Shown here in pieces: positions 33,395 to 44,766 of a stretch of DNA of 64,000 bases. A program made the translations under genes and the position numbers. Origin of the DNA: Cristatella mucedo (taxonomy: Eukaryota; Bryozoa; Phylactolaemata; Cristatellidae); assembly GCA_009760855.2 (NCBI GenBank), contig WPIO01000019.1, positions 4,753,501 to 4,817,500 on the forward strand. Reading direction: 5' to 3'. The number at the start of each line of letters is the position of its first letter. The stretch's first letter is position 1. The notes below the pieces were generated by a model. That model saw only the letters and a program-made list of their open reading frames with translations, was not told the origin of the DNA and made no database searches.

Positions 33395-33712
33395 TCATAC
33401 AGGCAGAGTCACGGTTATCATATGTTTATCATTAAATTTCAAGATGCTTGCAGTCCTTTCGAGGTAGCCTTTCGAATTTGCTGTTGTGAGTTTATCTGGC
33501 AACAAGCTACGTATTGTGGTGGTATCCCTCGTAAAGGCCATTTCCAGGGTGGCGGCATCCTCTTTAGGATCCTGTCTGCTTAATTTCATCCAGCTCCTCG
33601 ATGTATACATTTCAGGATGCCACAAGTGATTTTTTTCCCTGAAGTTTATATCCCTATCAAAAGAAGACCAGTGGCGTTGTAGACCATATTCCCATTGCAG
33701 TGATTCTACCAT
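33395..33712 (-). other. Unrecognised 105-codon open frame
   Basis: A minus-strand frame with ordinary mixed composition (segments such as RHWSSFDRDINFREKNHLWH and EMAFTRDTTTIRSLLPDKL) ending in a stop at 33395-33397. A possible acceptor, GGCCGCAG, lies just upstream, with its final G at 33731. The protein family is unknown to me. It could be an exon, part of a repeat, or chance. It lies between the CAAGATGGC repeat and a LINE fragment. Confidence 0.25.
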
Positions 33713-33769
33713 ACCCGTATCGCCTGCGGCCGTTATTAAAAAGCACCTTATTTATGTCATTAACCTCGG

Positions 33770-34440
33770 GTGAAGCTCCAGCACCTTCAAATTAGGCAGC
33801 CGTCAGGGTACAACTCAAGAAGGCAGCAGTAGACCAAGGAGACTTTCGTGTTTACGCTCGGTCGCCAGTAGACAGTTCCTTTCAAACCCACTTAAATGAG
33901 TCACTGGAGATCTGCGTACCTCATATTTAGAAAAACATAAATCTAGGCAGTGATATCCAGTCATTTAGTAGATCTAATCACTCCATAGCCTCAGCAATAC
34001 TTAGGCTGTATGGTGCCTTGATTTATAATGCGGAATTAGGTATCAGAACTTTTTTGCTCGATCTTTTTGGCAGCTTTAGATACTATCAATCATCACGTAC
34101 TTCTCGAGCCCCTCTCATCTTGCCTGTGCATCACTTGTACTGTACTGCAATGGTTAAGGTCCGATGTCACTGGTAGATACCTGAGTATTGATGTGAACTG
34201 ATACTGATCATCTGAGGAACCACTCAAGTATGGATTAACTCGGAGATCAGTGCCTGGATCGGTTCCTTTAGCGGTTTCTTCTTGCCTTCTTGCCGATGAG
34301 GTTGCCAGGCACAAACTAAAGCTTTCACTCATGCGTGGATGACACTAAGTTGTACCATTTTATTTGATCAGATCTAGATCTCCAGCAAGTTTAATTCTCT
34401 CAACTCGCTTGTTGCATTTATTGGTGGCATCCTCAGATGA
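33770..34440 (+). pseudogene. L2-like LINE, degenerate RT core
   Basis: With frameshifts, the plus strand follows the RT domain of the family: VQLKKAAVDQGDFRVYA (PLLKK segment), decayed palm sequence near 34040-34090, SLKYG-like and GSVLGP-like remnants near 34220-34260, and HSCVDDTKLYH, where YADD has decayed to CVDD, near 34330. It stops abruptly near 34440 without a 3' UTR. This is one of the few copies showing the upstream RT half. Confidence 0.65.
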
Positions 34441-34924
34441 ATGAGTGAGGGAACATGACTTCTCAGTCTGAGGTGACCCTGGGGCGGAAGTAATAACCGT
34501 ACGTCCGGTTTCGTCGTGCATAATGCAAACACTGAATCCGGAAAATATTATGTCAGATTTTGAGACAGCAAGTTCGAATGCCTGTTGATACACCTTTTCT
34601 AGAGGGCCACTGGCTGAATGCCTGTTTGATCTCGGACAGAATCTTTGGCTCAAGGTTCACGATTTCAGTCTTGCAAAGCAGAACTCCGTGACGACGAAAA
34701 TCTGCGAATGCACATCAAAATAGCTGTATCTTTGACCCCCAATCACGTAGCGGATCTGTTTGCTGCTTTCGGCGAATTGACCGATGACTACCCTCCTCTA
34801 ATGGCACCATTGATCAGCTACTAGGAAGATAGGAAGACATAAACATTACTAGAGCTAATAGGTTGACGTGCAAATCCAAGGTTTAATTGGCTGTGGAATA
34901 ACTGGAATTTTTGGGGTCCCACGA
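34441..34924. other. Unresolved coding-like segment
   Basis: On the minus strand, two frames hold protein-like strings (ILSEIKQAFSQWPSRK in one, KVYQQAFELAVSKSDIIFS in another) that overlap out of phase. The family is not recognised. It may be a shifted gene fragment. Confidence 0.2.
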
Positions 34925-35960
34925 ATAAGTGCGATACAGTTGCCATTTCCACAATAAACATAAAAATACATACTGCGGTTTTAATTCCAAATTATACAGA
35001 ATCGTGTTGCTAGTTCATTCACCGAATCTCATGCAATTGCGCTCGGGCGTGATCGTGCTATGGCTTCAAATGGCTAGGTCAGCCAGCCTATTTACGCAAG
35101 CGAATGGCGATGCGGCCGCCATTTCCACAATAAGCGTTTAGCAGCTACGATTTTGAGACTTATTTACAGAAAACCTTTTTCCGGGTTTACTAACCAAATT
35201 TCACGGCATAGCGGACGGGCTTTCTCATGCTATGGCCTAAATGGTCCGGACCAGTGAGCCTCCATGCATACTCCAACGGGCGATACAGCGGGCATTTCCC
35301 CAATAGGTACCCGTCGAATTTTATGCGTTTGCGCTAACGCATTATATTGCTACGGCCTCTGACGGCCCTGGCCATTGGAGGCCATAGCATTAGAATAGGC
35401 CCGCCCCAATGTAATAAAACTATGTGGATAAATCCGAAACACTTTTATCTATAAGTTGGCATCAAACAAACTGTTTTACAGCGAATCAGGGACGTTGTAT
35501 TCCATAGTAAGCAGCCTAAACGGCATTTCGACGGCACCTATTGCTGGAAAAATAGGTTTATCGCAGTTAAAGAAATGCAGTGCGGACCGAACCATTTAAG
35601 GCCATCGCGTTAAAATGCGGATGCGCAAGCACACGAAATTTTGAGGGCGAACCCGTACCACAATTTTGTACAGTGTGGTTAAGCCACAATTACACAATGC
35701 CTATTGTAGAAATGGCAGCTGTATCGCCGTTTGAATGTGTAAATACGCTGGCCGACAAAGGCGATTTCAGGCCGAAGCGCGAGAACAACCAAGCGCAATG
35801 CAGAAAATTTGGTGGGTGCACACATTACATATTCGGTAAAATTTGGAATCAAAACCGCAGCGTTCTGTACTATTGTGAAAATGGCAGCTGTATGGCAGTG
35901 TACCGCAATTATTTGTTGGGCCGGACTGTTTGCTCTCGAAACATCAACAGCCTACTTCGG
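34925..35960. repeat. ~172-bp satellite units in two opposite blocks
   Basis: In the left block the anchor GCCATTTCCACAATA (or GGCATTTCCCCAATA) recurs at about 34942, 35118 and 35291. In the right block its reverse complement recurs near 35890, 35720 and 35550. Both blocks share further landmarks: GCGGTTTTAATTCCAAAT near 34975 and the reverse complement of GCGGTTTTGATTCCAAAT near 35850. Spacing is 170-176 bp. The block junction lies near 35400. An open frame at 35580-36041 crosses the right block and is treated as spurious. A TGGTCCGGACCAGTGA string resembles the anchor of the 18-kb satellite. Confidence 0.75.
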
Positions 35961-36473
35961 AATAGTCTTCATTGGAGATTACCTACACGGGATCGCACAC
36001 AACCTGAACGTCTAATTAAAAAAATAGTTAAACAGTATTGAGCTATAGTAACTCTTTATAACTACACAGTTTCAAAATATATATGCTTAAAAGCTGGCAT
36101 AAACTATAATCTGAAGTGAAATATACTATATATGTATTTTCTCTAACAGAATACTCCAATATGAATATCTATTTAAGCCAGCATTTCTTTAAAATTGACT
36201 TTTGTCGGCGAGCTTTTGTCGGGTTACCAAAGCCGTCTGCCGCAGTTAGCATCAAGCTATTACAAGCTAGATACATACAAGCTAGATTTATCGAGCTCAC
36301 CATTTTATCTTCCTCGTCGCCATCAATACCTGCGCTCACTATATACTTTCCTTCTATTATCACGTACGTCCGTCCTATGCATTTTCGGATGCCCGCACTC
36401 TTGAGAGATTGGCGTGGCAATCTGTGATACCGTTCATTGCTACCACCAAACATTTGGTAATGCTTGTATGCAG

Positions 36474-36552
36474 CATCTGTAAAGTGCCTAGAGAGACTCA
36501 GTTCTCTGAGGGTGCTATGCAAATGTATGCTATTATTATTATATTGAAAGCA
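36474..36552 (+). mobile_element. L2-like 3' tail
   Basis: TGTAAAGTGCCTAGAGAGAC, then TCAGTTCTCTGAGGGTGCTA and GCTATTATTATTATATT: the terminal stem-loop and ATT tail of the LINE family. Some decayed 3' UTR may precede it. Confidence 0.7.
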
Positions 36553-37639
36553 GACGGCATGTGACATCTGTCGTAAGTAGTTTGTATAGTGCTCTAACAG
36601 AACTTAGTCTCAACCCTAGTGTTTTGCATATGTCGGCTGTGCGCTCTCGTCCACGACGTCGGTACTTAACTTAAGTCCTGGGTCCCTGGACCGCACCGCG
36701 CGGTGCAAAGCCTTAGCTGCGAACCGGCTGCTCCGATGCAGCCAGTGCGCAGCTTCGCAGCTCGCATCGCTCGAGCCGCAGGAAATCCCGCGTGCAGCGC
36801 TCTCGCGGAGCAGCGCTCGCGCGAGAGCAGCCCGTTTCCTCAGTTTAACCGCCATCAACGGATGAAGCCCGCGCCGGCGCGTGCGTCAGAAAAGCGTGAG
36901 TCGTGCAGGTGCCCCTCTATCGCACGCCTCCTTGGCCTGGCGATCAAAGCAACAGAGAGCGCGGCCGGCGGCGCCCGCCTCTCTCCGCTGCTGCTGCTGC
37001 TGCTGCAGTTGTCTGCCACGTGCAACGTGCCACCCCCCCTTCGGAGAGGCAGCGGTTGTCAAAACTGGCGCTAGGTGGTCCGTTTTTTCCGAGTGCCCGA
37101 TCGTCGTTCGCTCTCCCTGCGGATGGATGGTGCGCCGGCCTACTATGCTTCAAACAAGACCTGGGATAGGCTATCGCGGAGATCGCAATTCATTAGCGAT
37201 GTTTTTCTCGCTCACGTTTGCGGTTTGTTCACACCTACACCCCCCTCCCCGCGCCGCTGCTTGAAAAGCTTCTAGGGGGGGGGGCGGTCGTGCCGAGTTA
37301 CGGCATAATTGCCGTCGTAGAAGCGAGAGGCGCTAGCACCTGCTGCACTATAATGAATCCATCAACCTTGCTTACCACATTGCCGGAAGTGGCGAGCGAG
37401 CGCTGCACGTGGAAAAATCCAGCGACGCCGATTACCGCAATGTCCGCCGTCTTGTCGAAGTTAATTTCGCCCTAGCATTAAAAGTCATCCGCGCGAACGC
37501 CGCGCTCCTGCGCACAGAGTCTGTCGCGCGTTTGCACGAGTACGCACCCGACCGCGGCAGCTCCTGCACTGGCGACCGATGCCCCTCATGTCGCCGGCTT
37601 CCACCAACGAAAGCAAAGGCGGCAGCGCACCTGCGAGGA

Positions 37640-37720
37640 CTGAGTGGGTGTTACACTGCAAAGGTTTCTCTAGCGCAATCAAAGCCCGACTGGCTTTCGG
37701 TGCTGAGGCGCCAGCCAGCA
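37640..37720 (-). mobile_element. L2-like subfamily 2, tail fragment
   Basis: The plus strand reads TGAGTGGGTGTTACACTGCA, then TCTCTAGCGCAATCAAAGC, matching the reverse of the subfamily 2 tail at 10.6 kb (AGTGGGTGTTACACTGGAGA). It is short and embedded in the CpG-rich block. Confidence 0.5.
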
Positions 37721-37835
37721 GACGATCCCACGCCGCAAGGAGACCGTGTCGGGAGGAAAGCGGAGAGCGCGAGTATCGCGGCAGTATCCGCTCGGGACGG
37801 CGGGGGAGAATGCGCACCAGCCAGCCGGCGGCTGC

Positions 37836-37837
<2 letters not shown>

Positions 37838-37921
<84 letters not shown>
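37838..37921. repeat. (GA)n microsatellite
   Basis: About 41 uninterrupted GA units on the plus strand. It is opposed by the CT tract at 38821-38972. Confidence 0.97.
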
Positions 37922-37923
<2 letters not shown>

Positions 37924-38818
37924 TCGTTGCGTCAGAATGGTGGAAGCGAGTCCCACAGTCTATAGGACCTGCAGAGCGAAAGCTTCCGTCGCCCCAAGGC
38001 CAGTTCTTAGCGGTGGGGCGGCGCTAGCACGGCGGCAGCATCTCGTCGCCAAGCGTACCTCACAATTATTGGCTGGCAAAATGACTGACAGCTGTTTCGC
38101 AAGAGCGGCGGCGGCGGCGCGGAGTCCCGTACTGATGCTGACAGTTGGTTGCTGAAAGCTGCGACAGCTTCGACCGCTACTGGCTTCGCTTGGTTGTCGT
38201 CGCGAGGTAAGCCCCGAGCGCTAGCTGGCCGGTGCTGCTGCCGCGCAGCTGCGGATGCTATTCGGAGACCTGCGGTGGCCCGAGGGAACGTCGGCTACGG
38301 CGAATATCCGGCTAGTTTACTCTTCGCATTGTTGGACATCTGCGGCCAAAATGTCCGACGATTTGCTTAATAAGAGAGCCGCTCCAGGGGGCGCAGCTGG
38401 AAATAATTCGAGCGTCCTTTAGCGATTAAAAGGGTAACGAAAAATATCTGTTGCTCACGCTTGCTTCCACGACACTTTCTGTCCGGGGGGGGGGTTGTGG
38501 TTCTTCAGCAATCGGCGAAAACCCTCCGCGTCGCACTAGCCACGCCGAGTATCTGGTGGACGTGGAGCGGCTGCTCAGGCGAGCCAGCTGCTCCAAGACG
38601 CCGCGCAGGTGCGCGCAAGTGGCGGCCGCGCTGCTCGCATGTCGACTCGACGCGCCGGTACGATACGCGCGGGGCTACAGCTGCCACTGCTACAGCGGGC
38701 AGGTTTGCGTTTACGGACTTGGTCCACTCCCTTTCTACTTCGACGATTGCTCTGCGCGGCGACGCGCGCGCGCGCAGGGCGAAAAGCGGCACGCGAAGCT
38801 GCGGCAATTTGTTTCTCT

Positions 38819-38820
<2 letters not shown>

Positions 38821-38901
<81 letters not shown>

Positions 38902-38908
38902 GTCTCTG

Positions 38909-38972
<64 letters not shown>
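38821..38972. repeat. (CT)n microsatellite
   Basis: About 150 bp of CT units on the plus strand, interrupted by several CTGT units at 38892-38916. It is the reverse complement of the nearby GA tract. Confidence 0.97.
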
Positions 38973-38975
<3 letters not shown>

Positions 38976-39660
38976 GCCGGTTCGCTGGCTCGGCCGCCGC
39001 TGCGCGTAATTAGATCTTGCGACGGTTCGCCGAGGTGCCGAAAGAGAGATGAAAGTGGCGCACCTGTCGCCGCCGTCGCCTGCGCCTTAGCTCTAGGAGA
39101 CCGGCTCGCCGAGCACGCGCCCGGAGCGCGGCCGGTCGCGCTCCCGCTCTGCGTGTTTTGTCGGCTCGGACCTGTCGGCGGCGGCGCGAGCTCACTTCTA
39201 AGACAGTCGCGGTCGCCTGTCGAGCACAAGAGGGCTCTTTGTTCGTGCCGCCAACCTGAAAAGCGCCGTTTATTGGCTCGCATTTAAAGTCTCAACTGCC
39301 GGGAGCTCAACGCGCAGCAAGGCGCGAACGTCTCGCAGCGGCTGGCGCGCGCGCGCGCAAGCAAGGCTCTCAAGCCGCGGCCTCGCTTCCGTGCGAGTGG
39401 GCGCGGTGCAAATAACGTCTCAGAGCTTGCGGCCTCCGGGAGCTAGCTGGAGCAGGGGCCGAGCGTCTGGCGGAAGCCGTTCGCGCTGCGCGAGTAGAAT
39501 TGCAGGCGACTTTTCTGGCTATTCGCACGCGGGCTCATGTCGAGGGCGGTACTCAAAAGATCAGGATAACCCCTCCCCTCACGTGTCAGGGTCGTTTTGA
39601 AATTCAGTGGCGTCGGTCTCCGTTGCAATCGATCGCTGGCACTTGGACGGCTGCTACGTA

Positions 39661-40284
39661 GATGGTATTCGCCCTGCGAACATCTCGCCATCCGCTTCTC
39701 AGTTTGCCAGCCCGCGGAAGAGCTTCGTAACGTAAATCGACGAAATACCGGCAATATGTAGCACGACGAATTATTGTCCGCTGTTACGCGCGGTTATTGT
39801 TGATGGAAATTAAACAGGTTTCAGAAACTGGAATCTAGTCAGAACAGGGCTCGAAATCAGCTGCTTCTACTAAACTTAATTACCACAGCATTGTACTGGC
39901 TTCGAGCGTCTGCAGAGGCTACGGCTAACACAAAGAATGTGTAAGATAGCTTTCGCAGCAAGACGATCCGGGTTTTTCGCTCCTCTCAGGCTGAACTCTA
40001 TGAACCAGCGAGCATCAGTGTCTTGTGCCAGCTCCAATCTACTGCCTTCGATTATGAAATGCTGATAATCGGCGCACTCAGCTATCAGGGTCTGATTGCT
40101 CCGATTGCTGTATCGCTAGCGAGCCAGCAGAGTAACGCACAAGCTTCTGCATTAGCCAAGAAGAAGTGCTCTGCATTTGTTGCAGAAACACAGGAGATAC
40201 ACATTTCAACGCCAATTGATCATAGTAGGCAATTTTCGGAAAGAAAAGTGGCTCTTTTAGCAAACGCTAAACTGCATTAACATT
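39661..40284. other. Unassigned spacer
   Basis: No gene or repeat was recognised between the CpG-rich block and the SINE. Confidence 0.4.
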
Positions 40285-40445
40285 TTTAGAGCCCGCGTTT
40301 TAACCTAAGGGCTTGCACTATCACACCGACATCATGGGTTCGAGTCCTGCAGCAGGCAATCAAGTAATGCTGCCGCAAGCGGGCGAAAGCCAAAGGCTCT
40401 GCTGTCGTTAAAAAAATGAGGCCGTCGAATGAGATGACATTTACT
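40285..40445 (+). mobile_element. tRNA-derived SINE, family B
   Basis: B-box-like ATGGGTTCGAGTCCTGCAGC, then GCAGGCAATCAAGTAATGC, GCCGCAAGCGGGCGAAAGCC and AAAGGCTCTGCTGTCGTT with a T-rich/ACTTT end. Body and order match the 3.3-kb copy. Confidence 0.7.
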
Positions 40446-40570
40446 TTACTTTTTACTTTAAGTCTACTCCTCGCGTGATGCACTTAGTTTCTTTGGATAG
40501 CGTTACCGTTCAATGGACAGCATGTCAGGATGCCGGTCCCAAGGAGCGAAGAAAGAGATTTGGGTTGGGA

Positions 40571-40576
<6 letters not shown>

Positions 40577-40603
<27 letters not shown>

Positions 40604-40632
40604 GAGGGAAGCAAGAGAGGACGAGAGAGAGA

Positions 40633-40712
<80 letters not shown>

Positions 40713-40855
40713 GGGAGAGAGAGAGGGAGAGAGAGAGAGGGAGAGAGAGAGAGAGAGGGCGAGGAAGAGAGGGAGAGAGAGAGAGAGGGCGAGGAAGAGA
40801 GGCGAGGGAAGAGAAACGACAGGAGAGGGAAGAGGAAGGAGGAAGGGAGAGAGGG
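40577..40855. repeat. Imperfect (GA)n tract
   Basis: About 280 bp of GA with GGGA, GGCGAGGAAGA and GGAA variants on its right half, where it grades into a short minisatellite. The plus strand is almost purely purine. Open frames over it are artefacts. Confidence 0.95.
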
Positions 40856-43610
40856 ATGGCAAGCAGTGGGTGAGATAAATGTCATACACATAGAAAAGAG
40901 AACAAAGTAGAAGGAGTGTGGCCACATTTTGAACTGCCCCTATAAGTTCAGTCATATGAATTGTAGCATTTGAATATTCAGTTTTAACTATGAGAGAACA
41001 GGCGCAAGTTAGAAAGTCACTCCGTACTCCTTTTTTGACACTCGTCATTTCTCTACCGCCCAACACTATTATAAATATCTCACCAAGGAGTATGTAAATG
41101 TGGCGTCGCTGCGGACAACGGACTAGTAAGCGAGCTAACGAACAAACCTAGCTTAGTTTTGGGGTAGCTTATTATAGAGGGTCTTTGGACCAAATCCTTT
41201 ATCAGTTTGAGGCATCTAATTTACAGCTTTGAGTGAGTTTAATCTATGGGAATGAGAATTAGCTTCAAAAGAAACGTGTTTGCTTTTCGCGATGATCAAA
41301 AGTGAGATATAGCCATCTTTTAGGCTATACAATTTATAATGCTTTTTTCGCTCTATTAGTTGTGCTTGTATTGCTCAGATAGCAACGATACAAAGGAATA
41401 ACAGAGGGATCGTTCGCTTGAATAGTTGCGTATGCTACTTTAGTGTTCATTAGAGTGGTCCCCAGGTATGAGTTAGTCACCTGAACTTGCCTCAGAAGTC
41501 TTTTGAATCGCTGGTCTGAGATTTGAGATTGTGTGATTTGACGCTCCGACAGCAAGCAAGCAAGCGACGGTACGAAAACACCGAATGCCCAAAAACAACT
41601 GTGTATTCGGGCTCACAGAGCGACTGCTCGCGACCGTTCTCTCCTGTGCCTCGCGTTCCCACTGCCCCTTTCTCTGCAGGCTGTGACTCGACGGCAATAA
41701 ACCATTAACTCATAAAACCGCGGCGGCGTCGTAAGACCACACTCCCGTGATCTCAAGATCACAAATCCCAGAAGCGATGCGAGTGAAAGGAAAGCACCGC
41801 GTGGAATTGAGCACCCCGAGCCGCTACAAATGCGGCACAACACAACAAATCCGGGACGTCAACGAAAATATGACTGCAACAACAGAAAAAAACGAGGAAA
41901 GAGCACCGAAGGTAGAACAGAGCAGCTCATTCAGTGAGAAAACGAGACGGGGAAATACAAATGGAGCAGTAAGCCTACTATGGAAGGGAAAAGCACGTCA
42001 CAACATGACAGCCACCAGCCCCTTTGCACCGCTGGGGCATCGCTATTGGTCTTTCCCCCATGGCCAGGAGTTAGGTCCGCGCCTCCTTCCTCTGCCACAC
42101 GGATTTTTAGCGTCTCCTTATTGCCTGCAGTCGTCGCCGCACGACATCTCGCAGCCATCGTCTTCCAGACCGCGGCCGCTGTCGCATTGTGCGTCTCTTG
42201 TGCCGTGGGCGTCTCGTGCGTGTCCCCTGCCTCACGACGCTTGGCAGGCGTTTCACCAGCCTCCTTAGCGGGCAGAAAACTGTACATCCTGACTAAGGGC
42301 TAGAGCAATATACTGCCGCATAGCTCCCCAGCTTGTCTTATTTTACTGAGTGCTTTAAGTGCTAACCAGTGCATAATTCAGTTCATATTAATAACCGTCG
42401 GTCCAGACTGGCTTCTTGCGTGCCTTTGCATGCTTGCCTACGCACGATATTTGGGTCCTTGAGCATCCTTGTCTATGCACGATATCTTGCTTGTCATTAA
42501 CAATTGGCTATTGCCTCTCGTGGAGGGAGATATACACCTCCTGGATAGAGATTTGGCTTTGCTTCGATTCCTGGACAGTGACTGCAATTTCCTAATCGCT
42601 CACGTCTCAAAGGTATCGGCAAACGCCACTACTCTTCACGAATTTGCTTTGTGAACAGGTAAGTGATGCATTCCAAATTTACCCATTTCCACTCTGAGAA
42701 AGGACGAACTCGCATCACCTTGGTTCATATTTAGTCCAAAAGAGTGAAATCAAATAGACCAACATGTATGTGTTAAGTTAAGCAAGTGAACTTCAAATAT
42801 TGAGAATTAAATATTTCAAGATTTATAATGATACCGAATATTCTTTTCATGAGTCAGCCCCAAAACGCGGCTTCCAATTATTATCGCTGCACTATCCTTG
42901 GTGGTGGCGTTCAAAATTTAGTAAATCATGGTGGAAATGCTCTTCTTGGTCCTCGGATCAATCAAGCCTCAAGTTCTCATTGAGTTTATAAAGATCAATA
43001 TTAGTTATATGGACTGTAAAGGACATCTTGCATCTTGGTTTGGTGCCGTCTGGCGATGCTTGCCTGCAGACACGAGGCTTGAGAGGCATGTCTACCCACA
43101 TCCCTGTGCAGAGCAGGCTACCCAACTCGACCCTCATCAGAAAGCGCATGACAAAGGTGATAGTCAAATAAACATTATTTGAAACGCTGGCAGCATCTTC
43201 TTTTGCTTGTTCGTGCAAAAACGAGACCTTAAATCTGGGATTGATGAGCGTGACATTTTGCACCCAGGTTTGGACGATGCAGGTCATATTCTAATCGTAT
43301 GGATTTGTGGAGAACTGATGAGAATGTACTGAGACATGTGTGTTCCTTCAGGCTGGGGGACCAGAGAAAGCGGAGGGAAGGAAAGGGTGCACTTGGCTAT
43401 TCCTGGAGCCAATATTGCTGCAAAAACCAAACTATTCTCTGCAATATGTTCCTGTCTGTAAAATTGGACTCTCAACCACATTTCTTGTCCTAGAATATAT
43501 CCAAAGACTTGAGGTTAGAGCGCTGGATTAAGAGTCATAGGCTGCTAAGATGCACATGTACATGCACCTGCACCTTTGTTACCGAGTTCATTAGTGCGCC
43601 AACATACATA
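40856..43610. other. Unassigned DNA
   Basis: No recognised gene. Around 41640-41700 a CAATAAACC follows C-rich sequence, loosely like a polyadenylation region, but nothing else supports a gene end or an LTR. Open frames at 41747-42268 and 42928-43182 have no motif. Confidence 0.35.
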
Positions 43611-44381
43611 CGCACGCACGCACAGACACGCACGCACAGACACGCACGCACAGACACGCACGCACAGACACGCACGCACAGACACGCACGCACAGACACG
43701 CACGCACAGACACGCACGCACAGACACGCACGCACAGACACGCACGCACAGACACGCACGCACAGACACGCACGCACAGACACGCACGCACAGACACGCA
43801 CGCACAGACACGCACGCACAGACACGCACGCACAGACACGCACGCACAGACACGCACGCACAGACACGCACGCACAGACACGCACGCACAGACACGCACG
43901 CACAGACACGCACGCACAGACACGCACGCACAGACACGCACGCACAGACACGCACGCACAGACACGCACGCACACACACGCACAGACGCACGCACAGACA
44001 CGCACGCACAGACACAGACACGCACGCACAGACACGCACGCACAGACACGCACGCACCGACACGCACGCACAGACACGCACGCACGCACAGACACGCACG
44101 CACAGACACGCACGCACAGACACGCACGCACAGACACGCACGCACAGACACGCACGCACAGACACGCACGCACAGACACGCACGCACAGACACGCACGCA
44201 CAGACACGCACGCACAGACACGCACGCACAGACACGCACGCACGACACGCACGCACAGACACGCACGCACAGACACGCACGCACAGACACGCACGCACAG
44301 ACACGCACGCACAGACACGCACGCACAGACACGCACGCACAGACACGCACGCACAGACACGCACACACAGACACACACAAA
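43611..44381. repeat. Minisatellite, 14-bp unit, ~55 copies
   Basis: The unit GACACGCACGCACA is repeated with few variants (for example a shortened unit near 43972-43995, CCGACA near 44057, a missing base near 44244). The plus strand of the array carries no T, so stops cannot occur on either strand and every frame is open for about 290 codons; these frames are not genes. The alternating purine-pyrimidine pattern could adopt Z-DNA. Confidence 0.97.
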
Positions 44382-44629
44382 TGCATGGTTAGGTGTGAAC
44401 ACATGCATGGACTCATTTACATACATGCAGTTATACGCGTTCAAAGTTGCTTGGTGCCTTTGAAGCTATGATTAAAGGATCTAGACGACACCTGTTTTAG
44501 AGAGTTTGCTACCGGTGCTGACATCGACCAGGCAGTCGTGGCTTTATCTTGCCATGCTAAGGACATAGTTTGTAGGTGTTGGGTTCGATTGGCGACAATA
44601 CTAACACATAGCATTCACTCAGCTGAACC

Positions 44630-44766
44630 AATATAATTTATTTATATAGCGCCCCAAGAGAACTAAATCTCTATTCAGGCGCTTCACACATGCCTCGGGG
44701 CTCGAGCCCATGACCTCAGTCAGACCTTGGTCGGAGCAAGCACGCTAGACCAAACCAGCTCGGCGT
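44630..44766 (-). mobile_element. tRNA-derived SINE, family A
   Basis: The plus strand starts with the tail (ATTTATTTATATAGCGCCCC, AGAGAACTAAATCTCT), then GCTTCACACATGCCTCGGGG, CTCGAGCCCATGACCTCAG and the head ending CCAAACCAGCTCGGCG. A complete, well-preserved copy. Confidence 0.88.

Larger units (their letters stand above)
36640..39660 (+). promoter_or_regulatory. CpG-rich block, candidate promoter or first exon
   Basis: This 3-kb stretch is visibly richer in G+C and CpG than the rest of the window and holds long GA and CT tracts. A strong splice donor, GCGAG followed by GTAAGC, occurs at 38206/38207 on the plus strand. An ATG in good context (CCAAAATGTCC) lies at 38351, but its frame closes after 23 codons. 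These features suit the promoter and untranslated first exon of a plus-strand gene. No coding exon that would prove it was found, and the long open frames here come from GC-richness and microsatellites. Confidence 0.35.

Noticed and set aside
35580-36041. 153-codon plus-strand frame
   Set aside because: It crosses two inverted satellite units, and its internal similarity reflects the DNA repeat.
37409-38155. Long plus-strand frame with an Arg-Glu repeat
   Set aside because: It runs through a GA microsatellite in GC-rich DNA where stops are rare; no domain or supporting splice structure was seen.
38351-38422. ATG in good context followed by 23 codons
   Set aside because: Too short to support a gene, no donor in frame and no recognised N-terminus; mentioned only within the candidate promoter block.
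38451-39287. Frames rich in Leu-Ser or Arg-Glu around the CT tract
   Set aside because: Low-complexity translation of the CT microsatellite.
40475-41066. Overlapping frames over the GA tract
   Set aside because: Same microsatellite artefact on both strands.
41600-41780. CAATAAACC after C-rich sequence, resembling an LTR end
   Set aside because: No second LTR, primer-binding site or gag/pol sequence was found nearby.
43500-43545. GGTTAGAGCGCTGGATTAAG, resembling a tRNA A box
   Set aside because: No matching B box or cloverleaf at the right distance; the tRNA-like sequences in this window belong to SINEs.
43509-44471. Open frames of up to 320 codons on both strands
   Set aside because: They translate a T-free 14-bp minisatellite; openness follows from the absence of T, not from selection.
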